Notes: generated by a model from the sequence alone, not told the origin. 39,004 nucleotides of DNA from a bacterium (GCA_017433195.1 JAFRHR010000052.1:1-39004), one strand, 5' to 3'; shown: positions 16,332 to 24,514, numbered from the stretch's first letter. Made by a program: numbers and translations.

Positions 16332-17383
16332 TGAAACAACTGTTTAAAAATAAATTAGCCGTTGTTGCATTAAGTATTCTGACATTTTTATACTTAATAG
16401 TCATCTTTGCTGACTTTATTGCTCCATACAGTAAAAATTACTCGGACAGAGAAAGAGCTTATGTTCCGCCGTCTCAGGTTTATACAATTAATGAATACGG
16501 TAAAATCTCAAGACCATACACTTATAACTATATAAGAGAATACGATCCCGAGCTTATGCAGACAGTTTATAAACAAGACCGTTCTCATAAATATCGTATA
16601 AAACTTTTCGGAAGAGGGGAAAAATATAAATTTTTGGGGCTTATTCCGACAAGCAGACATCTGATTACGGCAGAAGACGGAGGATGTTTATATCTGCTCG
16701 GAACTGATATAAACGGCAGAGATGTATTTTCAAGATTACTTTTCGGCGGCCGCATTTCTTTAACAATAGGTTTTCTTGCCTTACTTGTTTTATTCCCGAT
16801 AGGACTTATATACGGAGGTCTTTCGGGATACTTTGGCGGTGTTGTTGATACCGTAATGATGCGATTTGCTGAAGCCGTGATGGCAATTCCGAGTTTTTAT
16901 CTGTTAATTATTTTAGCAGCAATTTTACCTCCCAATATGACAAGTACCCAAAGACTTGCCCTTATAGTCGTAATTCTTGCATTGATTGGCTGGGCAGGAT
17001 TTGCAAGAGTAGTCAGAGGAATGGTACTTTCAATAAAAACTCAGGAATTTGTACTCGCCGCAAAAACAATAGGCGCAAAACCCTTCAGAATTATTGTCAA
17101 ACATATTTTGCCGCAGATTTCAAGTTACATAATAGTTGCAATAACTTTAAGCGTTCCGTCATATATCCTCTCAGAATCAGGATTGAGCTTTTTGGGACTT
17201 GGAATCCAGCAGCCTGATGCAAGCTGGGGTAATATGCTTAAAGAAGCACAGGAATTTACAAATATTTTGTACAGGCCATGGTTATTAACCCCCGGAGTTT
17301 TAATTTTTATTGCAGTAGTGTCTTTTAACATAATAGGTGATACAATAAGAGATATTCTGGATCCTAAAAAGAAGGATACATAA
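16328..17383 (+). CDS. ABC transporter permease, DppC/OppC type with extended periplasmic segment
   Basis: A 351-residue permease. TM1 is near residues 9-30. An unusually long hydrophilic segment of about 85 residues (35-118) follows before LLGTDINGRDVFSRLLFG, where standard DppC proteins have only a short linker; similar long insertions are known in YejE-type permeases. The EAA loop is FVLAAKTIGAKPFRIIVKH, and the end is GDTIRDILDPK. It overlaps the previous gene by 4 bp and has two Met codons in a row at its start. It forms the heterodimeric channel with the DppB-like protein. Confidence 0.93.
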   Translation: MMKQLFKNKLAVVALSILTFLYLIVIFADFIAPYSKNYSDRERAYVPPSQVYTINEYGKISRPYTYNYIREYDPELMQTVYKQDRSHKYRIKLFGRGEKYKFLGLIPTSRHLITAEDGGCLYLLGTDINGRDVFSRLLFGGRISLTIGFLALLVLFPIGLIYGGLSGYFGGVVDTVMMRFAEAVMAIPSFYLLIILAAILPPNMTSTQRLALIVVILALIGWAGFARVVRGMVLSIKTQEFVLAAKTIGAKPFRIIVKHILPQISSYIIVAITLSVPSYILSESGLSFLGLGIQQPDASWGNMLKEAQEFTNILYRPWLLTPGVLIFIAVVSFNIIGDTIRDILDPKKKDT

Positions 17384-17407
17384 CAAAAAAAATAAGGATA
17401 AGAGTAA

Positions 17408-18130
17408 ATGGAAAGTTTTATAAATACAAATTTAGATTTTTTTGTCAGAGTTCTTGCTGCACTGATTTTGGGATTTATTCTTGGTTTTGAAAGAGAAGTC
17501 ACAAATAAATGTGCAGGGCTCAGAACAAATATTCTCGTATGTTTGGGCGCTTGTGTATTTACAATAATATCAATATACGGCTTTCCTACTGTAACCTCCG
17601 GAGACCACCCTAACGGGATAAGAGATACCGCCCGTGTTGCGGCTCAGGTTGTAACCGGTATCGGTTTTATAGGTGCAGGAACAGTTTTGAGAAACGGGCC
17701 TACAATTTTGGGTATTACAACTGCAGCGACTTTGTGGATTTCAGCAAGTATAGGTATGGCTTGCGGAACTGCGCACTATGATGTTGCAATTTTTACAACT
17801 CTTTTATCAGTTCTCGTTTTGACTGTTATAAGAATTTTCGAAAGAGATGTGCTTACAAGCTCATCTAAAAATGTAAATTATTTAAAAATCACATTATATT
17901 GTGCCAATGAATATGCTCAAAAAATTCAGGATTATATTACCTCAGAATTTAGTGCTCTTATGGATTTTTCCGTAAAAACACTTGTTGAAAACAAAGATGA
18001 AACAAAAATTTCTTTTTCGCTTGAAATAAACAACAAAAAACCAATAGATGCGTTAAATAATAAACTGAAAAAACTTGAAGGAATAAAATCTTTATCAATA
18101 AGGGATCTTAATGAAGAATTCTGTAAATAA
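17408..18130 (+). CDS. mgtC: MgtC/SapB family membrane protein
   Basis: A 240-residue inner-membrane protein. The N-terminal 140 residues carry the MgtC signature: LILGFILGFEREV, GLRTNILVCLGACVFTIIS, RVAAQVVTGIGFIGAG and GITTAATLWISASIGMACG. The C-terminal 80 residues look like an ACT-type soluble domain, as in longer MgtC proteins. Members are linked to growth at low magnesium and, in pathogens, to survival in host cells; the molecular action is not transport of Mg2+ itself. AAGGA precedes the ATG. It follows the ABC genes by 24 bp and overlaps the next gene by 20 bp, so all are probably one operon. Confidence 0.9.
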   Translation: MESFINTNLDFFVRVLAALILGFILGFEREVTNKCAGLRTNILVCLGACVFTIISIYGFPTVTSGDHPNGIRDTARVAAQVVTGIGFIGAGTVLRNGPTILGITTAATLWISASIGMACGTAHYDVAIFTTLLSVLVLTVIRIFERDVLTSSSKNVNYLKITLYCANEYAQKIQDYITSEFSALMDFSVKTLVENKDETKISFSLEINNKKPIDALNNKLKKLEGIKSLSIRDLNEEFCK

Positions 18131-18722
18131 TCAAACCCGAATTATAAAATTTGTACAAACAGCCATTATAACCTTTATGGTTGTAGCAATCGTAGTTGTT
18201 GGCTCTCTGTTTACATCTTATAAACACGTTGAACGCAAATTAAAAAAATCCACCAAATACAATGAAAAAATTGAATACTACATGGTCGGATTAATGATAG
18301 AACAAACAAAATACTTTAAAAGCCTGAATCCTATGGATTATAATATAGATGCCAGACTTGGTTATCTGTATATGATTTATAATGATTACAAAAAATCTGA
18401 AGAAGCATATAACAGCGCAATTGAAAAAGCCCCAAATAATGCTTATGAACCGCAGTTTGGACTTGCCAGCCTTTATATAAGACAACAAAAATATGACATA
18501 GCAGAAGATTATATAAAAAATATTAAAGATAAACCAAATGAAAAATTGATAAAATTTAAAGGAGATATATACGACAAATTAGGAAAAGCTTATTATAAAG
18601 ATGGTTATTATTACAGGGCAGCTAAAAGTTATGAAAAATCTTTGAATTACTATACAAAATTAAAAAAATTCCCACAAAAAGACATTAATACAATAAAAGA
18701 AAAAACCGCAGTAATTACATGA
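18111..18722 (+). CDS. Membrane-anchored TPR protein, upstream part
   Basis: 203 residues. Residues about 13-33 are a transmembrane anchor (QTAIITFMVVAIVVVGSLF). Two or three tetratricopeptide-type repeats follow (LGYLYMIYNDYKKSEEAYNSAI; GKAYYKDGYYYRAAKSYEKS). The start overlaps the end of mgtC by 20 bp, with AAGGGA in front. The stop overlaps the next ORF's ATG (ATGA), and that ORF opens in the middle of another TPR unit. The two ORFs may therefore be one protein split by a frameshift, or a coupled pair. TPR domains mediate protein contacts; the partner is unknown. Confidence 0.75.
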   Translation: MKNSVNNQTRIIKFVQTAIITFMVVAIVVVGSLFTSYKHVERKLKKSTKYNEKIEYYMVGLMIEQTKYFKSLNPMDYNIDARLGYLYMIYNDYKKSEEAYNSAIEKAPNNAYEPQFGLASLYIRQQKYDIAEDYIKNIKDKPNEKLIKFKGDIYDKLGKAYYKDGYYYRAAKSYEKSLNYYTKLKKFPQKDINTIKEKTAVIT

Positions 18723-19408
18723 ATCTGGCAGACTTATATTTAGATGCGGGAAAATACAATTATACAGTTAAGTGTCTTACAAAAGCAGAAGAATATATGC
18801 CGGATAGCCTCGCAATAAAATACAAAAAAGCACTTGCACTTTTAGATTCAGATCCTGAACAGGCAGAAAAATTAATGCATCTCGTTTTTCAAAAAGATCC
18901 TGAGCACACTAATTTTTACATATATTATGATTTACTAAAAAGACTTGTAATCCAAAAATATAATGAGCAAAAATATGCAGAAGCAAAATTATACAAATAC
19001 CGTGCCGAAAAAATGACGAATTTTGTTCAGGAAAATATAATTTATAAAGATGAAATTGCGTTTGACGTAATTGAAAAAAACGTTGCAATTAAAAAGAAAA
19101 AAGCAAACATTACTTTCAGATTTAAAATAAGAAATTTATCAAGATTAGATTTAAGAAAATTGCATATTGATATAGTTTTCAAGAATAATGATAAAGAAAT
19201 ATACAGATTTGAACAGGAAGTTTTTAACAACTCTACCTACCTTACAACATACGAAGAAACTCCGGTATTTGATATAAAAATAAGTCAAAAAATAAATTAT
19301 TCAAAAAAACATACGCCAAACATTACAGCTGAAGTTGTTGTATATAAAAATCCTAACTACAAATACTCTGTAGGCAAATTTCAACTACCTATAACAATAA
19401 ATAACTAA
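18719..19408 (+). CDS. TPR protein with C-terminal beta domain, downstream part
   Basis: 229 residues. It begins directly with TPR-like helices (LADLYLDAGKYNYTVKCLTKAEEY) and has no signal peptide or anchor of its own. Residues about 125-229 are beta-rich with a hydrophobic alternating pattern (NITFRFKIRNLSRLDLRKLHI), resembling a small Ig-like or FxLYD-like domain. It overlaps the previous ORF by 4 bp. If made separately it would be cytoplasmic, while a fused form would be anchored and probably extracytoplasmic, which suits the beta domain better. Its stop codon overlaps that of the convergent transglycosylase gene. Confidence 0.7.
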   Translation: MNLADLYLDAGKYNYTVKCLTKAEEYMPDSLAIKYKKALALLDSDPEQAEKLMHLVFQKDPEHTNFYIYYDLLKRLVIQKYNEQKYAEAKLYKYRAEKMTNFVQENIIYKDEIAFDVIEKNVAIKKKKANITFRFKIRNLSRLDLRKLHIDIVFKNNDKEIYRFEQEVFNNSTYLTTYEETPVFDIKISQKINYSKKHTPNITAEVVVYKNPNYKYSVGKFQLPITINN

Positions 19409-19992
19409 ATCTGAGCATTTTCTTTGTTTACAGGAGTCGGGGCATCGCTACTTTCAGGAAGAACCATATCAGGCTTTTCTTCAGTTACGCCATGTTCAAA
19501 AATATTTGTTCCCAACATCATTGGATCCGGATTTGCTTTTAATCTGTTATATTCAGACATAACGTTATTTATAAATTTCTTGGTTTCTCTGAACGGAGGA
19601 ACCGCATTATTATAACGTTTAACATTCCCCGGGCCTGCATTATACGCAGCCAAAGCCAACTCGGTAGATCCAAACATCTTGTACATCATCTTGTAATAAA
19701 TCAAACCGCCTTTTATATTTTCGTTCAGATAGTAAGGATTAACACCTAATTTTTTTGCGGTTGATGGCAACAATTGATAAACTCCGACTGCACCGTACGG
19801 GCTTTTTAAATCATGGCGGAAGCCTGATTCCTGTTTTGCAATACTTAGTGCCAAAGCCGGGTCAACACCTAATTCATGAGATTGCTTGATAATAGAACCT
19901 TTAACGTGATTTAGCGGAACCTCTGCTGCATTAACACTGCCGCATAGTAAAAACACTATGGCAATAGTGGATAATATCAGTTTTTTTGTCAT
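19405..19992 (-). CDS. Exported soluble lytic transglycosylase (SLT domain)
   Basis: A peptidoglycan-cleaving enzyme, 195 residues. The signal peptide is residues 1-22 (LILSTIAIVFLLCGSVNAA). The SLT domain runs from about 35 to 150 with catalytic E55 in AKQESGF, then YGAVGVYQLLPSTAKKLG and LALAAYNAGPGNVKRY, all standard. The C-terminal 45 residues are a Pro/Asp-rich tail. There is only a weak ribosome site (GAGGA) before the ATG. Its stop overlaps the stop of the convergent TPR gene by four bases. About 100 bases upstream of the start can fold into a compact three-way junction, which suggests control through the leader RNA. Confidence 0.93.
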   Translation of the reverse strand: MTKKLILSTIAIVFLLCGSVNAAEVPLNHVKGSIIKQSHELGVDPALALSIAKQESGFRHDLKSPYGAVGVYQLLPSTAKKLGVNPYYLNENIKGGLIYYKMMYKMFGSTELALAAYNAGPGNVKRYNNAVPPFRETKKFINNVMSEYNRLKANPDPMMLGTNIFEHGVTEEKPDMVLPESSDAPTPVNKENAQI

Positions 19993-20007
19993 TTAAATCC
20001 TCTTCGG

Positions 20008-20092
20008 GTTGTAACTTGCGAATCCGGTTGAACCTACCTAACAGTCAACAGCTAATAAATAAGCTCTCGCGGATAATATAAACTTATGTTAC
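20008..20092 (-). promoter_or_regulatory. Candidate structured leader RNA of the transglycosylase gene
   Basis: Read on the minus strand: GTAAC (near 20090) pairs with GTTAC (near 20014). Inside it, ATCCG pairs with CGGAT. Two hairpins sit within that: AGCTTATTTATTAGCT, and GTTGA/TCAAC with a CTGTTAGGTAGGT loop. The result is a nested three-way junction ending about 15 bases before the start codon. It does not match the conserved cores of the c-di-GMP (GEMM), c-di-AMP, TPP or cobalamin riboswitches as I know them. The pairing is drawn by eye. Confidence 0.35.
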
Positions 20093-20233
20093 GTCTTCAA
20101 GAATATTTTTCAAGTCCATGGACACCTTTTTTAATTATCTGATTTTTGTTTTTTTAAATATAATAAAGGTTTTCAGATTTGTAAAGAAATTTAAAGTTTA
20201 GCATTTTCAGACTTTAAATCAAGAATTTAAGAT

Positions 20234-20264
20234 AAAAAAAAAGACTATTTTCATAGTCTTTTTT
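20234..20264 (-). terminator. Terminator of the ribbon-helix-helix gene
   Basis: A 12-bp stem (AAAAAAGACTAT and its complement) with a TTTC loop, flanked by A and T runs, so it can work in both directions. On the minus strand it lies about 50 bases after the stop codon at 20311. Confidence 0.8.
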
Positions 20265-20310
20265 AAAATACTTACCATAATCTTAATCTTACAAAATTTT
20301 CCCCACCGAA

Positions 20311-20499
20311 CTAATCAAGTAATGCCTCTAACAATGTAGCTGCCTTTGCGGATGATGCACTGCTGCGAACTCTGCTTCTGTGAATATAAGTTCTGAGTGC
20401 TTCTCTTATTAATTCAGATCTTGATCTGTTTTCACCATCTGCTACTTCATCAATCTTGCCTAAAAATTCTTCCGGCATTGAAATTAAAACTCTTGCCAT
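20311..20499 (-). CDS. Ribbon-helix-helix (CopG/Arc-type) transcriptional regulator
   Basis: A 62-residue DNA-binding protein. Residues 2-8 (ARVLISM) form the beta strand that inserts into the major groove; two helices follow (EEFLGKIDEVADG, then SRSELIREALRTYIHRSR). The C-terminus is Ala-rich and short. This size and layout match stand-alone RHH regulators, which bind palindromes as dimers. No toxin gene is next to it, so an antitoxin role is not supported. GGAGA precedes the ATG. Upstream lies a 43-bp element with the perfect palindrome GTATATATAC, also found upstream of the gene at 26479; autoregulation is a reasonable inference. Confidence 0.88.
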   Translation of the reverse strand: MARVLISMPEEFLGKIDEVADGENRSRSELIREALRTYIHRSRVRSSASSAKAATLLEALLD

Positions 20500-20531
20500 T
20501 TTTATATTCTCCTATATTACCACTTTTGTAT

Positions 20532-20573
20532 TTCCCGTATATATACAAAGTATTTACTTTTTTAAAAATTGAC
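20532..20573 (-). promoter_or_regulatory. Shared upstream element, copy A
   Basis: On the minus strand this reads GTCAAT, 16 bases, ACTTT, then GTATATATAC (20537-20546) and GGGAA. With one flanking base it is almost identical over 43 bases to 26405-26447, and it sits at nearly the same distance (32 bases) from its start codon. The spacing does not fit a simple sigma-70 -35/-10 pair at the GTCAAT box. Confidence 0.7.
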
Positions 20574-20614
20574 TTTTAGGGGATAAATATTAAGAAGTGT
20601 TACAAAATACGGTA

Positions 20615-21304
20615 TTATTTTGAAAAGAATTTAAACTTGAAAAGCACTAATATCGCGTGAAGTCCGTCTTTCCATGTAACTTTTTTACCTTCATCATAAA
20701 TTCTTCCGTTGTAACTTATCGGAACTTCTTTTAATCTTGCACCGGCTTTCAGGACTTTTACTGTTATTTCAGGCTCAAAATCAAATCTGTTGCTTGTTAT
20801 TTCCACTTTGTCAGCATATTCCTTTTTTAATGCTTTAAAGCAGGTTTCCATATCAGTTAATTTAACATTAAACAAAATATTTGTAATAAATGTCAGAGTT
20901 TTATTTGCAATAAGACTCAGGGGTAAAAAGTTCTTCAGATTTTCTTTATTTGCAAGCCTTGAACCAAATACAACATCAGCCTTATCTTCCAGAATTAAAG
21001 GAAGCATTAAATTATAATCTTCCGGATTATATTCCAAATCTGCATCCTGAATAATAATAATATCTCCTGTTGCCGCTTTAAATCCTGTTCTTAATGCAGC
21101 GCCTTTTCCCTGATTATATTCGTGCAGAATGACCTTATACGGAATTTCTTTATATAACTCTCTTGTCCCGTCTGTTGAATAATCATCAATAATGATTATC
21201 TCTTTTTCCAGACCGCAATAATCAGTAGTTTCCACTTTTTTCAGCAACTGCAAAAAAGTGTTTAATTCGTTATAAACCGGTATGAGTACTGTAATCTTTT
21301 TCAT
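20615..21304 (-). CDS. Family 2 glycosyltransferase, DPM1/polyprenyl-phosphate sugar synthase type
   Basis: 229 residues with a GT-A fold. The N-terminal nucleotide-sugar site is ITVLIPVYNEL, then IIIIDDYSTDGT and NQGKGAALRTGFKAATGDIIIIQDADLEYNP; the DAD is the metal-binding motif. The region MPL..ADVVFGSRL and later D-M-E-T-C-FK match dolichol- or undecaprenyl-phosphate mannose/glucose synthases. There is no C-terminal membrane pair, so it is of the soluble DPM1 type. The product would feed lipid-linked sugars into envelope glycan or glycoprotein synthesis. Divergent from the signalling operon at 21373. Confidence 0.9.
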   Translation of the reverse strand: MKKITVLIPVYNELNTFLQLLKKVETTDYCGLEKEIIIIDDYSTDGTRELYKEIPYKVILHEYNQGKGAALRTGFKAATGDIIIIQDADLEYNPEDYNLMLPLILEDKADVVFGSRLANKENLKNFLPLSLIANKTLTFITNILFNVKLTDMETCFKALKKEYADKVEITSNRFDFEPEITVKVLKAGARLKEVPISYNGRIYDEGKKVTWKDGLHAILVLFKFKFFSK

Positions 21305-21314
21305 AATAAAATAA

Positions 21315-21343
21315 TTGTTAAAAGTATATATATATAGTACAAT
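21315..21343 (+). promoter_or_regulatory. Promoter of the signalling operon
   Basis: TTGTTA (21315-21320), 17 bases, TACAAT (21338-21343), 30 bases before the ATG at 21373. The spacer is AGTATATATATATAG, rich in TA steps and similar to the palindromic core of the shared element. Confidence 0.6.
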
Positions 21344-21372
21344 AAATAAAGAAAAAGGTTAATATTAAGGTT

Positions 21373-23022
21373 ATGGATTTAAAGAATTTTATTACAGAAA
21401 TATTAAACGAAATTGCTGAATCGAATTTTTCCGATTTACTTAACAGAATAAATGAATTTAAAAATAAAAATAAAGATTATACAGCCGCATGTTACACCCT
21501 GATAGGTTTAATGAATTATATTCAGAAAAATTACGAAGCGGCATTATCAATAATTAATGATGCAAAAATTCTTATTGAATATAACCCTGAAATAATAAGT
21601 AAAATAACTTACGAAACTATCGTAGGTTACATAAATTGCGCAGAAATGAATGATGACGTATATTCAATTCACTACAACTGCGCAAGACATTATGCGGATA
21701 TTTCAAAAAATAATGATTTTTTAAACCAACTTGAAAATTTAATAAAAAAACTGCCTTGTGAAAATACAAAAAACGGAGATCCGTTATCAGCCCTTGTTAC
21801 AATTGGACAGGCTGTTGCGGCGGATAAAAATATTGATTCACTTTTAAAAACAATTGCCGAAGAAACAAAAATTGCAATTCAGGCAGACAGATGCACCGTA
21901 TTTTTATACGATAAATCAAAAAATGAATTATGGTCTAAAGTTGCACTTGGTTTGGGCAGCAAAGAAATAAGATTTCCGGCGGATAAAGGTCTTGCCGGAC
22001 ACGTTGTCACAACGGGCGAAACAATAAATATCAAAGATGCCTACGAAGATGACAGATTTAACAAAGAAATAGATTTACAGACAGGATACCGCACAAAATC
22101 AATTCTTTGTATGCCTATAAAAAATCAGAAACAGGAAATTGTGGGTGCTTTTCAGGTTCTGAACAAACTGAACGGCTATTTTACAAAAGAAGATGAAGAC
22201 ATTTTGGTTGCAATAGGTTCAAGCGCAGGAATTTCCCTTGAAAACGCTAAACTTTTTGAAGAACAGAAAGTTCTTCTTGAAGAACAAAAGGTTGTTTTTG
22301 ACAGTTTTATAAAAACACTTGCAGCATCTATCGATGCCAGAGATAAGATTACGGCAGGTCATTCAACAAGAGTTCGCATGTATGCGGTTTTGATAGCTGA
22401 AGCTATGAACTTCTCCGATAAAGATGTTGAAATAATCAAAAAAGCCGCAATTTTACATGATATCGGAAAAATCGGAATAAGAGATTCTGTTTTGCAGAAA
22501 GAAGGAAAACTTACTCCGGAAGAGTACAAACACATTCAGGAACACGTTGAAATAACACATAACATTCTTGAAAAAATTCATATGTCAGAAGAATTCAGAC
22601 TTGTAACCGAAATTGCATGTTCACACCACGAAAAAGTTGACGGAACAGGTTACTACAGACATCTGAAAGGCGAAGAAATTCATATAGGCGGACGTATTCT
22701 TGCTGTTGCAGACGTCTTTGACGCTATAACATCAAAAAGACATTATCGTGACAAAATGCCTATATTTAAAGTAATTGATATTCTTATTTCCGATTCCGGC
22801 ACTCATTTTGATAAGAATATTGTGGATAAATTCTTATCAATTCCGTTAGACAAAATAGTAAATGTATTTTTAACGGAAAATCACTTAATACTTGAAGAAA
22901 ATGATCGTCAAATACTTTCTGAGTCAACTCTGCTTGATATTTATAACACTTATAAAGAAAATCAGATCTCTTCACTTACTGAATTATTTAATAAATACTA
23001 TATTGGTGTTAAAGATGAATAA
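21373..23022 (+). CDS. GAF and HD-GYP domain protein (putative c-di-GMP phosphodiesterase)
   Basis: 549 residues. Residues 1-125 are helical and TPR-like. A GAF sensor domain follows at about 140-295 (IAIQADRCTVFLYDKS..DKGLAGHVVTTGE). A short coiled linker (EEQKVLLEEQKVVFDSF) leads into the HD-GYP domain (about 310-490). Metal ligands are present: H362-D363 in LHDIGKIGI, H418-H419-E420 and D423. The signature reads DGTGYYR (423-429) rather than GYP, so the proline is replaced by tyrosine. Family members hydrolyse c-di-GMP. It is the first of five genes; its stop overlaps the next start by 8 bp. Confidence 0.92.
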   Translation: MDLKNFITEILNEIAESNFSDLLNRINEFKNKNKDYTAACYTLIGLMNYIQKNYEAALSIINDAKILIEYNPEIISKITYETIVGYINCAEMNDDVYSIHYNCARHYADISKNNDFLNQLENLIKKLPCENTKNGDPLSALVTIGQAVAADKNIDSLLKTIAEETKIAIQADRCTVFLYDKSKNELWSKVALGLGSKEIRFPADKGLAGHVVTTGETINIKDAYEDDRFNKEIDLQTGYRTKSILCMPIKNQKQEIVGAFQVLNKLNGYFTKEDEDILVAIGSSAGISLENAKLFEEQKVLLEEQKVVFDSFIKTLAASIDARDKITAGHSTRVRMYAVLIAEAMNFSDKDVEIIKKAAILHDIGKIGIRDSVLQKEGKLTPEEYKHIQEHVEITHNILEKIHMSEEFRLVTEIACSHHEKVDGTGYYRHLKGEEIHIGGRILAVADVFDAITSKRHYRDKMPIFKVIDILISDSGTHFDKNIVDKFLSIPLDKIVNVFLTENHLILEENDRQILSESTLLDIYNTYKENQISSLTELFNKYYIGVKDE

Positions 23023-24508
23023 ATTTTTTCATACAGCATTATTTTTTACTGTTTTAGCTTTAACCGTACAACCGGTCATGGCTGAAAATTTATTATTCGA
23101 CATAACAACCAACCAGACACATATTAACAATACTGTTGATACAGAAAAGAGTTTTAAAGAAAGCCTTGCTGCTGCAACTGAAAAATTTAAACAGGGAAAT
23201 GTTAATACCAGTTATGAAGAATTTAAATCTTTAATTGAACAAAATAAGGGCGAAGATTTTTATTTAATTTTAATTGCACAAAGAACTGCGGAATTCGGAA
23301 TGTCTGATTTAACAGATTTAGCTTTTAAATCGGTAAGTGATAATTTTCTTACATCAGTATATAAAGACAATTTGAATAAATACTATTCAACAATGAACAA
23401 TTTAAAGACAGAAGATATTATTTACCTTAGTGAAGCATATTCAAATATTTTTTATAACAATCTTATGCTTGAAACAATAAACGATTTAAAGAAAAAAACT
23501 GATTTGCTTACCCGCAATGATTATGCAAATTATTTGATGGCTTTGGCATACTACAAAATGGACAATCTTCCTCTTGCTCAAAAATACATAACCGTAGCAA
23601 GAACTCAAAATTCCGAAAGCACTAAATATAAATATCTTCAGGCACTTATTTTATCAAAAACAACTCAAACAAATTCAGCATTGAAATTAGTTAACGAAAT
23701 AAAAAAAGAAAATATACAAATAAAAGAATTAAATACAAAAATTTCGGCAGCAGAGTATCTCGTTTTATATAATATTAATAAGGATGCCGCAATAAAAGAT
23801 TACAATCTCGCATATTATCACTACGTTTCAGAGGAACCGCAAAAAGCGTTAAGACTTCTTACGACTATTCAAACAAAAAAGAAAAAGGTCAAAGCCTCTG
23901 TTTATGCTTTAATGAGCAAAATTTATTTTGACACATACGATTTTGAAAAAGCCTCCGAATTTGCACAAAAAGCATTAAAGCTAAATTCAAAAGAAAGTTT
24001 GGCTCTTGAATGTATGGGAGATTTAAAATACAAAAATGCAAAATATAAAAATGCTTTAACCTGCTATAAAACAGTTTATAAAATGAAGAACGCTCAAAAC
24101 GTTTCAATGAAGCTTTATAAAACGTACCAAAAAACGGAAAAGCCCAAAAAAGCAAACGAAATAATGCTGAAAAATTTAAAAAGCAATAATGTTGACCCGG
24201 AATTTTATATTGAAAAGGCAGCAATAACCAACGATAATAATAAAGTAATATATCTAAAAAAAGCATTATCTTATGATATTGAACAAAAAGATGCATGGTA
24301 TGCATTAGCGGAAGAAATGATAAAACGTAATGATAATTCCGCAGCTGAAAAGTTTTTGAAATATGCTTATTATATTGACGAAAACGATTTTAGGTATTAT
24401 TATTATCAAAGCCTTATAAAACGACAGGAAGGGCAACTTGATGAAGCTGTGAAGCTGATGAACAAATGTACAAAATTAAATCCTGACTTTAAAACGGAAA
24501 AGGAATAA
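23015..24508 (+). CDS. Exported TPR protein, 497 residues
   Basis: I start it at the ATG at 23015, which gives a proper signal peptide (KFFHTALFFTVLALTVQPVMA); the longer open frame back to 22892 runs inside the HD-GYP gene. The mature part is a solenoid of tetratricopeptide repeats, clearest at about 330-375 (ALMSKIYFDTYDFEKASEFA; ALECMGDLKYKNAKYKNALT) and at the C-terminus (YYYQSLIKRQEGQLDEAVKL). It overlaps the previous gene by 8 bp and ends 6 bp before a response regulator gene. A periplasmic scaffold in a signalling operon is a plausible role; no enzymatic motif is visible. Confidence 0.85.
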   Translation: MNKFFHTALFFTVLALTVQPVMAENLLFDITTNQTHINNTVDTEKSFKESLAAATEKFKQGNVNTSYEEFKSLIEQNKGEDFYLILIAQRTAEFGMSDLTDLAFKSVSDNFLTSVYKDNLNKYYSTMNNLKTEDIIYLSEAYSNIFYNNLMLETINDLKKKTDLLTRNDYANYLMALAYYKMDNLPLAQKYITVARTQNSESTKYKYLQALILSKTTQTNSALKLVNEIKKENIQIKELNTKISAAEYLVLYNINKDAAIKDYNLAYYHYVSEEPQKALRLLTTIQTKKKKVKASVYALMSKIYFDTYDFEKASEFAQKALKLNSKESLALECMGDLKYKNAKYKNALTCYKTVYKMKNAQNVSMKLYKTYQKTEKPKKANEIMLKNLKSNNVDPEFYIEKAAITNDNNKVIYLKKALSYDIEQKDAWYALAEEMIKRNDNSAAEKFLKYAYYIDENDFRYYYYQSLIKRQEGQLDEAVKLMNKCTKLNPDFKTEKE

Positions 24509-24514
24509 GAACAA

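Noticed and set aside
20008-20092. c-di-GMP or c-di-AMP riboswitch, or a tRNA, in the transglycosylase leader
   Set aside because: GGTAGGT and GGTTCAA words occur, but the conserved cores of the GEMM and ydaO riboswitches are missing and no acceptor or anticodon stem can be drawn.
20311-20499. Antitoxin of a toxin-antitoxin pair
   Set aside because: No small toxin-like ORF is adjacent; the neighbours are a transglycosylase and a glycosyltransferase.
22892-23014. N-terminal extension of the exported TPR protein
   Set aside because: It would overlap the HD-GYP gene by 130 bp and hide the signal peptide that begins at 23015.
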